Shown here: positions 8,818 to 18,900 of the stretch, one piece after another
Numbering within the stretch: the stretch's first letter is position 1
Layout of the letters: each line of letters begins with the position of its first letter
From: Yponomeuta sedellus
Lineage: Eukaryota; Arthropoda; Insecta; Lepidoptera; Yponomeutidae
Assembly (NCBI GenBank): GCA_934045075.1
Contig: OW203738.1
Coordinates: 992,001 to 1,056,000 of the forward strand
Length of the DNA stretch: 64,000 nt
Direction of reading: 5' to 3'
Made by a program: the position numbers and the translations under genes
The notes under the pieces: model-generated
The model's database searches: none
The model's input: only the letters and a program-made list of their open reading frames with translations
Told to the model about the DNA's origin: nothing

Positions 8818-9539
8818 GGTTGTTACTGTCAGAATACGTTTTTAATAGATGACGTTTTAAAATGTAAAAATGACTGCTAAATTCCGCCAAAAATCCCACA
8901 AGCGCCATGCGGTTAGTTAATGCACCGCCCTCCCTCCCACTTTTTCAAGCAAAAGCAATACACGAACACACCACCACCGACACCAATACTTGTGTGAGAA
9001 ATACGCGACGCGTTTAGCCTCTAACACAAGGCATCCTTGGCCTCACAAGTGATCGTTACCGCAAAATTACTTCGTATTTCGTCGGTATAAAGATAAAACT
9101 CATTAACTGCTTTTCCATTTTTTTATTTATAAACTGTGAATTATTTTTGCCCAAAAATAACAACATCTAGTTTACTTATAAAAAAAATAACGATGGGTGA
9201 GAGTTTTTATTTCTGTGCTAAATATTACATTTAGTATCTCAAATTCACATTAGCGCAGTTTCTACGATTAGGCTCATTTGCAGTTACTGAATTTTACCTT
9301 TATACCGACGATTTAAAGGTTAGGTCGCCGGCCCCCCCGAGAACATAATCTAACCGTCAAACCGCGTGAAAGTTAAACCGTCAACCGCCTAACGGTCATT
9401 ATAGTCATTATTTTGTATTATATGTATTGAGGGAGGGCGGTGCATTAACTAACCGCATGGTGCTTGTGGGATTTTTGGCGGAATTTGGCAAAGTAATTTT
9501 CACATTTTAATGCTTTTATGGATTCCCGCAAGTAACGCA
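8818..9539. mobile_element. Family G element with long terminal inverted repeats
   Basis: gctaaattccgccaaaaatc and caccgccctccctccc on the left (8876-8938) recur inverted on the right (9427-9487), and similarity extends outward to a gcgttac-like terminus, giving arms of about 115 bp. The interior has the motif gcgacgcgttt, shared with copies at 32190-32472 and 37350-37625, but no transposase frame. Probably a non-autonomous DNA element. Confidence 0.65.
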
Positions 9540-9888
9540 GTTGGTATTGGTATTGGCACAGATGACGGTTTGGGTTTCCGCAACTCGACTGCAAATGAGC
9601 CTATTTTGCGTGAAAGGAAGGTGTTGTTCCCAAAGGAGCCATAGTCCTGCCACCCCAGCTCCTCAAGGAAAGCCAGAAGCCTGCGAGTGTCACTGCAAGA
9701 CTCCCTGAGTATCCCTGGGTCTCCGAGGAGAGCCGTCCGTTGTGAGGCCAGCCCCGCGCATTCTACCAGCACGTGGGCGGCTGTCTCTTCCGCGTCCATG
9801 CACGCTCTGCACAAAGGATTATCTGTAACACCTATTGTGAAGAGATGTTTATTAAAGTGACCGTGACCGGTGAAGTAACGCAGTGACA
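9540..9888 (-). pseudogene. LINE ORF2 C-terminus, zinc-knuckle region
   Basis: Minus-strand frame containing RYFTGHGHFNKHL and CRACMDAEETAAHVLVEC, a C-x2-C-x8-H-x4-C knuckle typical of the region after reverse transcriptase/RNase H in Jockey- and R1-like LINEs, then LLAFLEELGWQDYG. The open frame (9500-9970) also translates SINE sequence at its start and the G repeat at its end, so only the middle is LINE protein. Reverse transcriptase is missing. Confidence 0.75.
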
Positions 9889-9985
9889 CACCACGGGGGC
9901 CAAGTCCGGTTTGGTGGAGGTTTGTAAGGCAGTGGTGGGCCTTACTGTCAGAAGTTATCAAACCGCCCATAAGGCCTCTGACATG
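9889..9985 (-). mobile_element. Family A SINE fragment fused to LINE
   Basis: On the minus strand ccatgtcagaggcc to cttggcccccgtggtg is family A core; it stops there and LINE coding sequence continues without a gap. The head and the 3' third are absent. Confidence 0.7.
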
Positions 9986-10020
9986 GCTTAACTTCTTACT
10001 GGCTTATTGAAACCTTATTT

Positions 10021-10367
10021 CGATATCACCCTTGTATGTCCCCACTGCTGGGGCACGGGTCTCTTCTTGCATCGCAGGATGGTTAGGCCATACTGCACCA
10101 CGGGGGCCAAGTCCTGGTTGGTGGAGGATAGTAAGACAGTGGCGAGCCTACTGTCAGAAGTTATCAAGCCGCCCATAAGGCCTCTGATATGGCTTAACGA
10201 CAGACATGACAGCTGGCACCAACGGCTTAACGTGCTCTGCGAAGCACGGAAGCGCTCGGAAAAATGCCACAAGCGGTAGTCACGGTACGGTCACCCATCC
10301 TGCACCTGACCGCGCCTGTTGTCGCTTAACTTAAGTGATTGATTCAAATCACTCGGCCACGAGCGCT
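10021..10367 (-). mobile_element. Family A1 SINE, near full length
   Basis: Minus-strand copy from the 5S-like head (gcgctcgtggccgagtg, aagcgacaacaggcgcgg, gcaggatgggtgaccgt) through the core to gggtgatatcg. Head, core and tail are in the standard order. Confidence 0.88.
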
Positions 10368-10384
10368 TTTTTTTTATTCGTTGT

Positions 10385-10640
10385 TGTCGTTGTCAGGACT
10401 ATACCAGTCCACTGCTGGACATAGCCCTCCCACAAAGAGCGCCACGCTGTGCCATCAGAGGGGGCAATGCCCATAATCCCCGCGCTGGGCATGCAGGTTG
10501 AGGATCGCAGTTTGGTGGAATTGTACAGGGGGCGCTGCTGCCCACCCCCCGGTTTGTGTCCCTTAGTCGCCTTTTACGACACCCGCGGGAAGAATTGGGT
10601 TGGTGCTATTCTCTAGGCTGACACCACACAGCACAGCACT
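10385..10640 (-). mobile_element. Family C SINE
   Basis: On the minus strand the order is gtgtcagcctagagaatagc, cttcccgcgggtgtcg, taaaaggcgactaaggga, the GC-rich middle, and the tail ggctatgtccagcagtgg. The tail matches that of RTE-type LINE ends in this window. Several family copies follow (33285, 41033, 45783, 47365, 50870). Confidence 0.7.
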
Positions 10641-10950
10641 ATGATGATTAGGATTTATTATTTATTTATTATCACAGTTTTCCTAGTACGACCTACTTTT
10701 GTGGTCTTTGGAGTGAATGGAAAAGGTGACTCCAATCCGTCTTAGCTCCACGTCACAAATATTTCTCAGCGAGATAATTTACTTCATTTCCGGCAAAGTG
10801 GAGGCATTTACAACCATTGTCTGCTTATTAGTCGCTTTCATTCGCGAGACAAAAGTGTTTTGGCTTTTGTGTTGCTCCTGATTGTGTGACAATTCGCACT
10901 TTTGCTAATTATCTAAAAGTTGCCATTACTGCTGGCAAGCGTATTAAAAA
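10641..10950. other. No feature recognised
   Basis: A+T-rich sequence with no shared repeat or open frame. Confidence 0.4.
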
Positions 10951-10954
10951 AAAA

Positions 10955-11112
10955 ACTGTACGTAATACAGAGAATATTATAAAGAGGTTCGAAATTTCAC
11001 TGATGCCGGTGAGTCGCCCATTAGCTCAGTTGAAAAGAGCGCTGGCACGGATAGCCAGAGGTCGCGGGTTCGAATCCCGGTATGGGTGGAATATTTAGCC
11101 TCTAAATAGGAT
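10955..11112 (+). mobile_element. Family B SINE, simple copy
   Basis: Starts in the 5' flank (gtacgtaatacagagaat), has cgcccattagctcagttg and ggttcgaatccc, and stops at tctaaataggattt without the A-rich tail. Confidence 0.75.
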
Positions 11113-11116
11113 TTAA

Positions 11117-11570
11117 AAAAAATCTACTTTTGTATGGTAGCGAGACTTGAGTGTGGCAAAAGAAGCAAGAAAGTAGAATTAATGCAGTAGAAATGAGGTC
11201 CTTGAGAAGTATGTGTAGTGTTACATTGTATGAGATACGCAATAGTCTGATTGAAGAACGTTGTAGACTGATAGAGGATGTAGTAACTAGAATTGAGAAA
11301 GGAATGTTGCGCTGATTTGTACATGTGGAGAGGATGAAGGAAGAAAGATTAACGAAACAAATATATAATTGTGAACTAGAGTGGAACGGCTGGTAAGGGT
11401 CGTCACAGGCGGACTCACATCGACCAAATAGGTGATGTATTAGCAAAGGGGAAGATAAAAAGTACCCGGAACGGGCATGCGTGTATGCAACGATCGTGGT
11501 AAGTGGCAGTCCCTGATCTCTGCTTGCTTCTCTGGTATACAGGCGTGAGGTTATGTATGTATGTAGTTTC
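11117..11570 (+). pseudogene. Family J LINE, reverse transcriptase C-terminal fragment
   Basis: One frame reads LLLYGSET, then WQKKQESRINAVEMRSLRSM, then LIEDVVTRIEKGMLR and FVHVERMKEERLTKQIY, the conserved end of a large insect LINE group. Two tryptophan positions are now TGA stops and the frame breaks after NGW. The 3' end carries aagtggcagtccctg and tacaggcgtgaggttatgta. Confidence 0.8.
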
Positions 11571-11990
11571 ATTTAATAGAAAATGGTAGCAAAACAAGTT
11601 TAATTGTTTCCAAATTCGAGGTTTGATCGAGGAAAAAAGATAGTGCCTGAAATTGGTGCCTGAAATTGGAACTAAACTCATCAAAAATAAATTACATCTT
11701 CATAAGTCTTGTCATAGAAACTATACTAAATTTCTTTTCGATGAGTTTATGTTGAATTCTAAGCACGATCGAACCTCTATTTGAGTCCTCTAAACGTATT
11801 GGCAAAGTTTAATTCAGTTACTCTCCAAAAATATGTTTTATTTTCATCGGTGGCGCTCGTAAGCTACAAAGAAAGTGGTTACATGTATTGAAATCCTATA
11901 TGACATCACACGTTCGTTAACCTTGTATCTTCTTCATGTATAATTTTGGTATTTTTTGTAAATAAATAATTTTGTATTGATATTTATATT
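11571..11990. other. No feature recognised
   Basis: A+T-rich; open frames on the minus strand are not supported by motif or repeat evidence. Confidence 0.4.
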
Positions 11991-11997
11991 AAGCTTG

Positions 11998-12088
11998 GCG
12001 GACTTGGCCGCCGTGGTGGAGTATGGCCTAACCTTTCTGTACTGCAGGAAGAGACCTGGCCCCAGCAGTGGCGATATAAAAGGGTTGA
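11998..12088 (+). mobile_element. Family A1 SINE, 3' fragment
   Basis: cttggccgccgtggtggag to gcaggaagagacctgg, ending aaagggttgaa. Confidence 0.7.
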
Positions 12089-12115
12089 ACGATTTATATT
12101 AGGGAGGTAAAAGGA

Positions 12116-12347
12116 GAGTGGTGGTAGCTCAGCGGCAAAAAGCCTGTCTCACACACAAGAGATCATGGGTTCGGACCCCGGCATGTACCAACGACTTTGT
12201 TTTCTAAGTCCATGAAATTCTAGTATCAATACCACTCGCTAACTGACATGGAAAATTTCGTATGGAAACTGGAGAAGCTCAGGCGTTCAAACAAACCTCA
12301 GCGCTTAAAATTGCCACTCCGCGGTGGGCACGCGTGGTAATTAAGCC

Positions 12348-12382
<35 letters not shown>

Positions 12383-12445
12383 AGAAAAGGCCTGTGCCCC
12401 GAAGTGGCGCCTTTATAGGCTACATAAAAAACACTGTTTGTCAAA
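12116..12445 (+). mobile_element. Family E SINE, near full length
   Basis: tRNA-derived head with A box tagctcagcgg and B box gggttcggacccc, then catgtaccaacgactttg, a middle with aataccactcgctaac and ccgcggtgggcacgcgtgg, a TC microsatellite and the ending aggcctgtgccccg. Some middle sequence is deleted. Confidence 0.75.
12352..12381. repeat. (TC)n microsatellite inside a SINE
   Basis: About fifteen TC units, at the place where other family E copies have short agagagag tracts. Confidence 0.9.
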
Positions 12446-12541
12446 CGTCAGAAGAGCCTATTCACTTGTATGTTCCAGTTTATAATTACCATAAAAGTAC
12501 TCATTCATAATTTTACGTAACGGCAAGCGCTGAGGTATTTA

Positions 12542-12743
12542 AACATAACATAACATTTACATACACGCACATACATTGCTTCTGCCCCCCCACTAGGATA
12601 CCCTGTGTCGTGGGAACCAGAAACAACGAAATCACAAAGATGTAAACATCCGAGACCTGGGCTTTTTTCCCCCAGCCGGGATTCGAACCCGGGACCTATT
12701 GCATGGTAGGCAGACGCGCTACCGCTACGCCACAGAGGTCGTC
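12542..12743 (-). mobile_element. Family D SINE
   Basis: Minus-strand, near full length: tggcgtagcggtagcgcgtc, ggttcgaatcccggctgg, the gggtatcctagtggggg motif, and an atgttatgtt-type tail. It directly abuts an E copy. Confidence 0.85.
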
Positions 12744-12935
12744 GCACCTCAGACACTCAGGTTTCCTCACGATGTTTTCGTTCACTGTTAGTGAGTAGTG
12801 GCTACTATAGGTTCACAAATGCACAGAACTTAGATAACGAAGTCATTGGTACATGCCCGCACTGGGAATTGAACCTGGGTGCCTCGATTCCGAGTGCGTT
12901 GTTCTACCCATTGGAATATGGCCGCTTCCCAACGT
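12744..12935 (-). mobile_element. Family E SINE
   Basis: Minus-strand head with aggttcaattcccagtgcgg and catgtaccaatgacttcg, and the body end cctgagtgtctgaggtg. The 3' part stops where the D SINE begins. Confidence 0.65.
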
Positions 12936-13112
12936 GATACAAGAATGAAATAATTAGACATTGTTGTTGTGTTAAAATAGAGGCATTTGAACACAACAAT
13001 GCAAGATAGAATAAGATAAGATAAGATTTTTTTTTAATGTGTACCGGGTACCTTTTTATCCGGTACAAAGAAAATTCTTATGTTGTCTTATTTTATCTTG
13101 CATTTTAAAACT

Positions 13113-13215
13113 TATGAACGTTGATGAAGCGATCCTGACAGATCAGGATAGTGGCAAGTGGCAGTCCCTGGTCTCTGCCTACCCCTCTGGGATACAGGCG
13201 TGTATGTATTTATGT
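13113..13215 (+). mobile_element. Family J LINE 3' end
   Basis: Encodes the C-terminal words LMNVDEA and GKWQSLVSAYPSGIQA in one frame, then gtatgtatttatgta. Truncated LINE end. Confidence 0.7.
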
Positions 13216-13261
13216 ATACTGGAAAATTGTTACAGAAACAGCAGACACATAAGATAAGATA

Positions 13262-13580
13262 CAATTGGCGGTCTTATTACTAATAGCAATTTCTTCCAGG
13301 CAACCTCAAATCGGAGAATCAAGCACACTAAGAAAAGGCAAAGTTTAATAATCAACGCCCAAAGTGGTAAAAACTGGTAAAAACAAAGAGGCATCTTTGC
13401 CCGTAAAAATAATAACAAACTCAAGCACAATCGTCAGTAAAGCCCAAATCATGCCTATATCAGATATAACTTAATCATAGATTCGTAAGCATAGATGATT
13501 TAGATAGATAGACAGAATATGCTTTATTGTATCATCAACCATAATTTACGCATTATGTCCCCACCGACAGGCACAAGAGA
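13262..13580 (-). repeat. LINE 3' UTR pieces
   Basis: attggcggtcttattacta with atttcttccaggcaacc (13262-13310) is a minus-strand LINE 3' UTR signature also seen at 20515, 35190 and 56050. atagatagacagaatatgc then tttattgtatc (13500-13535) looks like another minus-strand LINE 3' end. Confidence 0.45.
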
Positions 13581-13608
13581 TCTATTTTTAAATCACTCGT
13601 ATGAAATT

Positions 13609-13751
13609 ACACCATTTTTATTTTTAATGCACTAACCCGTGCCAAGGAACAAATTTAAAAACCTATTTAGAGGCTAAAAATTTCACCCATGCCGGGATTC
13701 GAACCCGCAACCTCTGGCTATCCGTACCAGCGCTCTACCAATTGAGCAATT
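13609..13751 (-). mobile_element. Family B SINE with 12-bp target duplication
   Basis: Simple 5'-truncated copy. The tail (complement of taaaaatggtgt) is at the left and the element ends within the D arm (tgctcaattggtagagcg). Direct repeats tcgtatgaaatt lie at 13597-13608 and 13752-13763. This is the plain retroposition product against which rearranged B copies can be compared. Confidence 0.9.
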
Positions 13752-13763
13752 TCGTATGAAATT

Positions 13764-14237
13764 GTATCGTCGAATGCGACATAAGTCACACTCGTCTTCT
13801 AAGTCGCATGATCTCGTTTTTCCGTATTTTTGAATCGTTCGCCAGAAGTGTTGCCAGTACAATTTGAAGCATTGTATTTGATCCGTTCCACGCGTAAGGA
13901 ACGTAAGATATTTCGTTTTATTGGCTGTTTAGATGAAAAATCTTTGCCTTTAGTTGCAAAACAAACAAAACACTGTCATATGTCGTAAATAATAACACTT
14001 TGGTTTGTTTTTGTTCGAAAAAGTCGAAACAAAAAATCAATTTGGCACAAAAGCACAAATACCTCGATTTTAAATTGACACAAATTTTGACAATTAATCT
14101 ATCGATCGACATACGAGACGAGTGGGAGTACAATTCGTTGCAGTCGAGTGATTCAAAGATACGGAATTTCGTATGTCGAACGAAAATCAGTAGAAATCGA
14201 GCGCTCGACACAAGACGAGTGATTCAAAAATAGAGCT
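13764..14237. other. Unassigned, possible degenerate inverted ends
   Basis: actcgtcttctaagtcg near 13789 and the complementary-looking cacaagacgagtgattc near 14208 suggest an old inverted-repeat element, but the match is too weak to call. Confidence 0.3.
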
Positions 14238-14372
14238 CCAGGTCTCTTCCCTGAGGAAGGTATAGGCCATCCGCCACCATGGGGGCCAACTCCGGATTGG
14301 TGGAGGCATGCAAGACTTGTTCTGTCTTACTGTCAGAAATTTTCTAGCCTAAGACCTTGGCTTAACGGCTGC
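14238..14372 (-). mobile_element. Family A2 SINE fragment
   Basis: Minus strand: aagccaaggtcttagg, cttctgacag-like, gcctccaccaatccgg, ccttcctcagggaagagacc. Head and tail are absent. Confidence 0.65.
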
Positions 14373-14418
14373 CATATTGTATGTAAACCAGGAATTACTT
14401 AAGAGACTTAAAAAAAAA

Positions 14419-14612
14419 ACATTTACATACAGGCACATACATTACTTCTGGCCCCACACTAGGATACCCTGTGTCGTGGGAACCAGAAACAACGACATCA
14501 CAAACGTAAACATCCAAGACCTGGACTTTTTTTTTGTTTCCAGCCGGGATTTGAACCCGGGACCTCTTGCATGGTAGGCAGACGCGCCACCGCTACGCCA
14601 CAGAGGTCGTCG
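14419..14612 (-). mobile_element. Family D SINE, near full length
   Basis: Minus-strand tRNA-like head tggcgtagcggtggcgcgtc, B box gggttcaaatccc (one change), body and gtgcctgtatgtaaatg tail. Confidence 0.85.
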
Positions 14613-14704
14613 ATCGACTTAAACAATTACTTAGTACAGTACAATTGGAAGTATTATATTTAAAAAAATGAAGCGAAAAGACTGGTAGTTTGTATAGCAC
14701 GGGT

Positions 14705-14765
14705 CATTTAATTGTACTTAGTATAGGGCTAACGAGATCTGTGTAATATGACTATGATTATTATT
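14705..14765 (+). repeat. LINE 3' UTR fragment
   Basis: tagtatagggctaacgagat then ctgtgtaatatga and an A+T-rich tail, shared with 2095-2150 and 56925-56960. Confidence 0.5.
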
Positions 14766-15084
14766 AACTAAACAATATTCTCCTGTACCCCCAGTGGGTT
14801 GACTGGCATAACTGCAGTTAGCATCAAGCCCGCATTTTATGTGTTATATCTGTAATCATTCCAAATGTCTGTTGGAAGTGCAATTCTAAAGACGCTGATA
14901 AAAAGAAAAATATACTAACGGTCTTGTTTACAGAAACCGATTGCTTAAAACACTCAAACATACTCTGTGATGGATATTTTACAAGGGGAAGAAGTAACCA
15001 CAGATTAAATAAAACGTCAATAGGAGTGTTTCAGTAAGTGTTATAGACTAAAGCTGCTTGTTTAAAAGTGGCCTCAGTCCGGGT
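14766..15084. other. No feature recognised
   Basis: No frame or repeat seen. Confidence 0.4.
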
Positions 15085-15312
15085 GTGTTTGCATGTTTGT
15101 GACGTCATAGCATATGGTATCCTAGTTTGGGGCCAGGTCAAGTGATTGTGTTGTGTGAAAGTTATTATTATTATTATAAAATATAATGATTTTTACACAA
15201 TTGGTGGTGCTGTTATTATTATAATAATAAAATATAATTATTTTTACAACTCCATTGGTGGTGCTGTTATTATTATAATTATAAAATATAATAATTTTTA
15301 CCCCATGGGTGG
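15085..15312 (+). repeat. Family D-like 3' end and 54-bp minisatellite
   Basis: gcatgtttgtgacgtcatag then ggtatcctagtttgggg is a D-related SINE 3' part. Its attattatt tail runs into about three copies of a 54-bp unit containing ttggtggtgctgttattatt (units at 15201 and 15255). The minisatellite probably grew from the SINE tail. Confidence 0.6.
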
Positions 15313-15559
15313 CGATAGTTAGCACAACGTAGAGATTCACTTACAGACAGTGACATACCAACACGATATCCTCAGACTAACACGATCAGGCGAGGGGAAG
15401 TTGTATAATTTAACGAACACTAGGTAGACGACCTCCACTTTTCTTTAAAAAGCAAAATTTTTACGTTGAAAGCCTCTCCAGAGACATCATAAACTTGAAC
15501 GCCACGTCTGGAGCCAAATCGATGCATATTTCGTGCACAATCTAAGAAGTTGCAGTAGA

Positions 15560-15640
15560 TGCACTCGAGAGTCAATTTTGCGTCGTTACCGCGGCTCGCG
15601 AGAAACTCTGGTTCGATCCCCAGTGTGAGCATGTACCATG
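15560..15640 (+). mobile_element. Degenerate tRNA-like SINE head
   Basis: ctctggttcgatccccagtg followed by tgagcatgtaccatga resembles the B box and linker of family E. The A box is not recognisable. Confidence 0.4.
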
Positions 15641-15721
15641 ATTAATTTTAAAGTTACGTACGTTTGCGAATTCGTGTTTTTTTCTCCAAACGCATTGACT
15701 TGTTTTTTTCTGTGAGTTAGG

Positions 15722-15795
15722 CTGACTAAGCTGTCAGGATGGTATAGGTGTTGGGGCAAGTCTACACCATCTAAAAACAACGTCCCAGGCACTGA
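15722..15795 (-). repeat. Family R repeat fragment
   Basis: The minus strand has gtgcctgggacgttgttttt and tagacttgccccaacacc, related to 19317-19455 and 43621-43760. Class unknown. Confidence 0.45.
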
Positions 15796-15857
15796 GCGTC
15801 CTGCGTCAATTAAGGTCATTACCTACGGTATATTTAATACTACCCTACGATTATACT

Positions 15858-16265
15858 ATTTTTATTTTTAATGCACTAACCCTTGCTAAGGACAATTTTA
15901 AAAACCTATTTAGAGGCTAAAAATTCCACCCATGCCTGGATTCGAACCCGCGACCTCTGGCTATCCGTGCCAGCGCTCTTTCCAATTGAGCTAATGGGCG
16001 ACTCACCGGCATCAGTGAAATTTCGAACCTCTTTACACTATTCTCTGTATTCTGTATTCTCTGTATTCTTTTTAGCCTCTAAATAGGTTTTTAAATTTGT
16101 TCCTTAGCACGGGTTTGTTGATTTGTTCCTTAGCATGTGAGTACAGTGATATCGTTCCGATGTAAAAACCTAACTGCAAAGTAGGTACACTATTCTCTGT
16201 ATTACTTAAGCCAGATGTCGCTGCCTGTACGTAATACAGAGAATACTGTAAAGAGGTTCGAAATG
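15858..16265. mobile_element. Family B SINE, complex inverted insertion
   Basis: Begins as a minus-strand copy with its tail at the left, continues to a duplicated ctctgtattctgtattctct tract near 16040-16065, then switches to plus strand with tttttagcctctaaatagg, the post-tail linker and the 5' flank (gtaaagaggttcgaaat). Both orientations of B therefore lie in one block. The right border is a family A fragment, and no target duplication was found. Confidence 0.7.
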
Positions 16266-16379
16266 ACTAGTGGCTGGTCTTACTGTCAGAAGTTATCAAG
16301 TCGCCGACTTGGTTTAACGACTGCCATTACATGACGGCCGGCACCAACTGCTTAACGTACCTTGCAAAGCACGGTACCT
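16266..16379 (-). mobile_element. Family A SINE fragment
   Basis: Minus strand: gtgctttgcaaggtacgtta, agcagttggtgccggccgtc, aacttctgacagtaag. Core only. Confidence 0.65.
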
Positions 16380-17127
16380 ACGTACCTTGAGGTACCTACG
16401 GAATCCTTAAAAGATTTGATTTGATTGCTCTGGATCTCTTGAAGTTCTAGTCCACTTAGTTTGTGTCTCGAGCCTATTTGATACAGTGTACTCTATGTAT
16501 ATGGTTAGTCTGGCTCATATTCTTTCAATGTATTACGCGTACAGTGCTGGAATACTTTCGTTTTATTACCGTGCCTTCCAAAAGGCAAGCGTATGGTATG
16601 GTGAAAGAAACTATCGGGAATTTGCAGTTATTTTTTACGGTTTTATCTGATATTGTTTTTACGGATTGTCCTACGTTCGTTCCGGTTTCCTTAGGACATT
16701 TTTTTAAGTATTCTCAGGTCCCAATCGTTTTCAGGTCCCAATTGCATACTAAGCAATAAGCCCGTTATCGGTCTTAGGTATATTTATAACCGTGTCAATA
16801 TGAATTAACTAATTATATAGCGGTGTAGGTTTTGTAAATATATAAAGACATTTTTGTTTGGCGATTTTCTTTTGCCTTCATTTTGGTAGCTAAAGTACAG
16901 TCGAATTCTGGGACAAATCTTGTAAACTTGACGAAATGTTGAGTTTGTTGTGATATCTGTGAGGATGCTTACATCCTAACAGTTAACTCAACAAAATGTT
17001 ACTTAATGTTAAGACATTAACTTAATATAATTACATACACTGTATGCAATTGAGCTCGGCAGGAATGAAAAACAAATTAGTCATACTTGACCGGTGGCAA
17101 AAAATTACAACTTCTTTTTATACTTAT
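16380..17127. other. No feature recognised
   Basis: A 98-codon plus frame at 16463-16759 has no recognisable motif and no supporting splice context. Otherwise A+T-rich unique sequence. Confidence 0.4.
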
Positions 17128-17320
17128 AGGGAAGAGCGGGTGATAGTGCTCTTCCACTATAAAGGGAAATTTCCCGCCAGGCAGATCGTATGCCTGGAGA
17201 CGGCCGGTCCAACTATTGTTAGTCGGCCGTTATATTTATGCTATGTCATTGAAACACTTTGATTGCGCGATGCAGGAATGTTGGAGTTTGTAGTGCGCGC
17301 GCAGACTTGACATGTGCTCG
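17128..17320 (+). repeat. Family K repeat, uninterrupted copy
   Basis: gggaagagcgggtgatagt, cagatcgtatgcctggag, ttgcgcgatgcaggaatgtt and gtgcgcgcgcag in the order of 6850-7290. Shows the state of K before insertion of the poly(A) fragment there. Confidence 0.65.
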
Positions 17321-17805
17321 CCACATGCTTCCAGGCTATACTTATTTTAGTCCACTGTTGGACATTATAATTACAACTTTTATTTCATTATTTATTTGCT
17401 TATACAGTTTGGGGAATCATCAGCTTACAAAATTATGCTAGTAGACGAAATAGGTTACTAAGAGCTAAGAACAGATTCCCGCCTATAGATACAACGCAAT
17501 CAAAAAATGTATGGACTTCATGCTTCGCGCTTCAAACATATAACTTACAATGATGATTTTACTGTACATATGTATATTATTTAACATTTAAACACTAGTA
17601 TATATCCACCTGCAAAGAATGGCGCACTGATTGCAATAATTTTATTGAATTTATCACTCGCTCGCTTTATCTTATAGGTTTAATTAATGGTACTAGTGAG
17701 ATTAAGTATTAGTCCTCTGTATAAAGGACAAAAAACGCTTCTTTGGGTCCAATGTCCCTGATATGTGATGGGTTAAAAGGAAATCATCATCTTTTTCCGC
17801 AGTAC
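17321..17805. other. No feature recognised
   Basis: tattttagtccactgttgg near 17343 is a short family C-like tail word; nothing else identified. Confidence 0.35.
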
Positions 17806-17990
17806 AAGAGCGGCAGTAACCTAGTGAGTAGAACAGTGGATTCAGAAGCAGGTTCAGTGCCCAGTGCGGCATGTACAAATGACTTTGTTTTCTTATTTGT
17901 GTACATTTGTGTACAAAATGTACATGTGTGATGTCATAGTAGCAATACCACTCGCTAACGTTGAAGTCAAAACTCGTGAGGAAGCCTACT
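17806..17990 (+). mobile_element. Family E SINE, 5' part
   Basis: Head with ggttcagtgcccagtgcgg, linker catgtacaaatgactttgtt, a duplicated ttgtgtacatttgtgtac tract, then aataccactcgctaacg and cgtgaggaagcct. Confidence 0.6.
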
Positions 17991-18014
17991 TTTTGGAAGT
18001 AACCACGGTCACGA

Positions 18015-18348
18015 AGCGCTCGTGGCCTAGTCGAACCGAGTGATTGTAATCAATCACTTGAGTCAAGCAATAACAGGCGGTCCTGTGACTACCGCTAGTG
18101 GCATTTTTCCGAGCTCTTACGTGCTTCGCAAGGCACGTTAAGCCGTTGGTGCCGGCTGTCATGTAATGGCAGTCGTTAAGCCATGTCAGAGGAATCATGG
18201 GCGGCTTGATAACTTCTGACAGTACGACCCGCCACTGTCTTACTACCCTCTACCCTCGGACTTGGTCCCTATAGTGGAGTATCGCCTAATTTTCCTGCGA
18301 TGCAGGAATAGACCCGTGCCCCAACAGTGGGGACAAGGGTTGATATCG
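18015..18348 (+). mobile_element. Family A1 SINE inserted in an E SINE
   Basis: Full head-core-tail order: gcgctcgtggcctagtcg, aagcaataacaggcgg (part of the 5S-like C box lost), cacgttaagccgttggtgcc, gacccgtgccccaacagtgg, gggttgatatcg. The direct repeat aaccacggtc (18001-18010, 18349-18358) is part of an E SINE, so A inserted into E. Confidence 0.88.
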
Positions 18349-18432
18349 AACCACGGTCGTGTGCCACCGCGGATTGGCAATTTAAAACGGTGAGGTATGT
18401 GAATACCTCAAAGACTCAGGTTTTCTCACGAC
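18349..18432 (-). mobile_element. Family E SINE, 3' part
   Basis: gtgccaccgcggattggcaa and tacctcaaagactcaggttt on the plus strand are the complement of the E body. Split from its left edge by the A1 insertion. Confidence 0.6.
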
Positions 18433-18900
18433 CTTTTTCTTCGTACTTCTTCTTCTTCAGGCTATATTATGTAGTCCACTGCTGGACACTGCGTACTTAG
18501 CAAGTAGTAATCTGCCTCCTAAGCTGATGATTTTCTATGCCTAGTTTTTTCAGAGGTGGGAAAAAATCCATATTTAAACGATGTATACGTTTGTATGCTT
18601 ACATCTGAAGAAAAAGTAACTGGCACGGAGTACAACCAAGCGTGTCTCCGAATTATGAGTTCAATGGAAAGAGAAACATTGTGATGTGCCATTCTGAATG
18701 GAAGCCTCCGAAGAGGCTTTATGCGGCTGCCGGAAAAGGCCGAAAACGGCGGCAAATCCGAGATTAAAGACGCCTCTTTGACAAAGGGACGAAAACATTT
18801 CCGCCTTTCCATTCAAAAACAAATTTGGAAGTGCTTCTAAAAATACTATTTAAAATTCGCAAAAAAATCTACAGGAAAAATTAAACAAATACATACTGAC
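18433..18900. other. No feature recognised
   Basis: ttcttcttcttcaggctat with gtccactgctggacactg (18447-18490) is a C or RTE tail in reverse. A patch at 18700-18760 repeats cggc words. No coding evidence. Confidence 0.35.

Noticed and set aside
11102..11684. 156- and 89-codon minus-strand frames
   Set aside because: Antisense to the J LINE reverse-transcriptase remnant, whose plus strand carries the recognisable protein.
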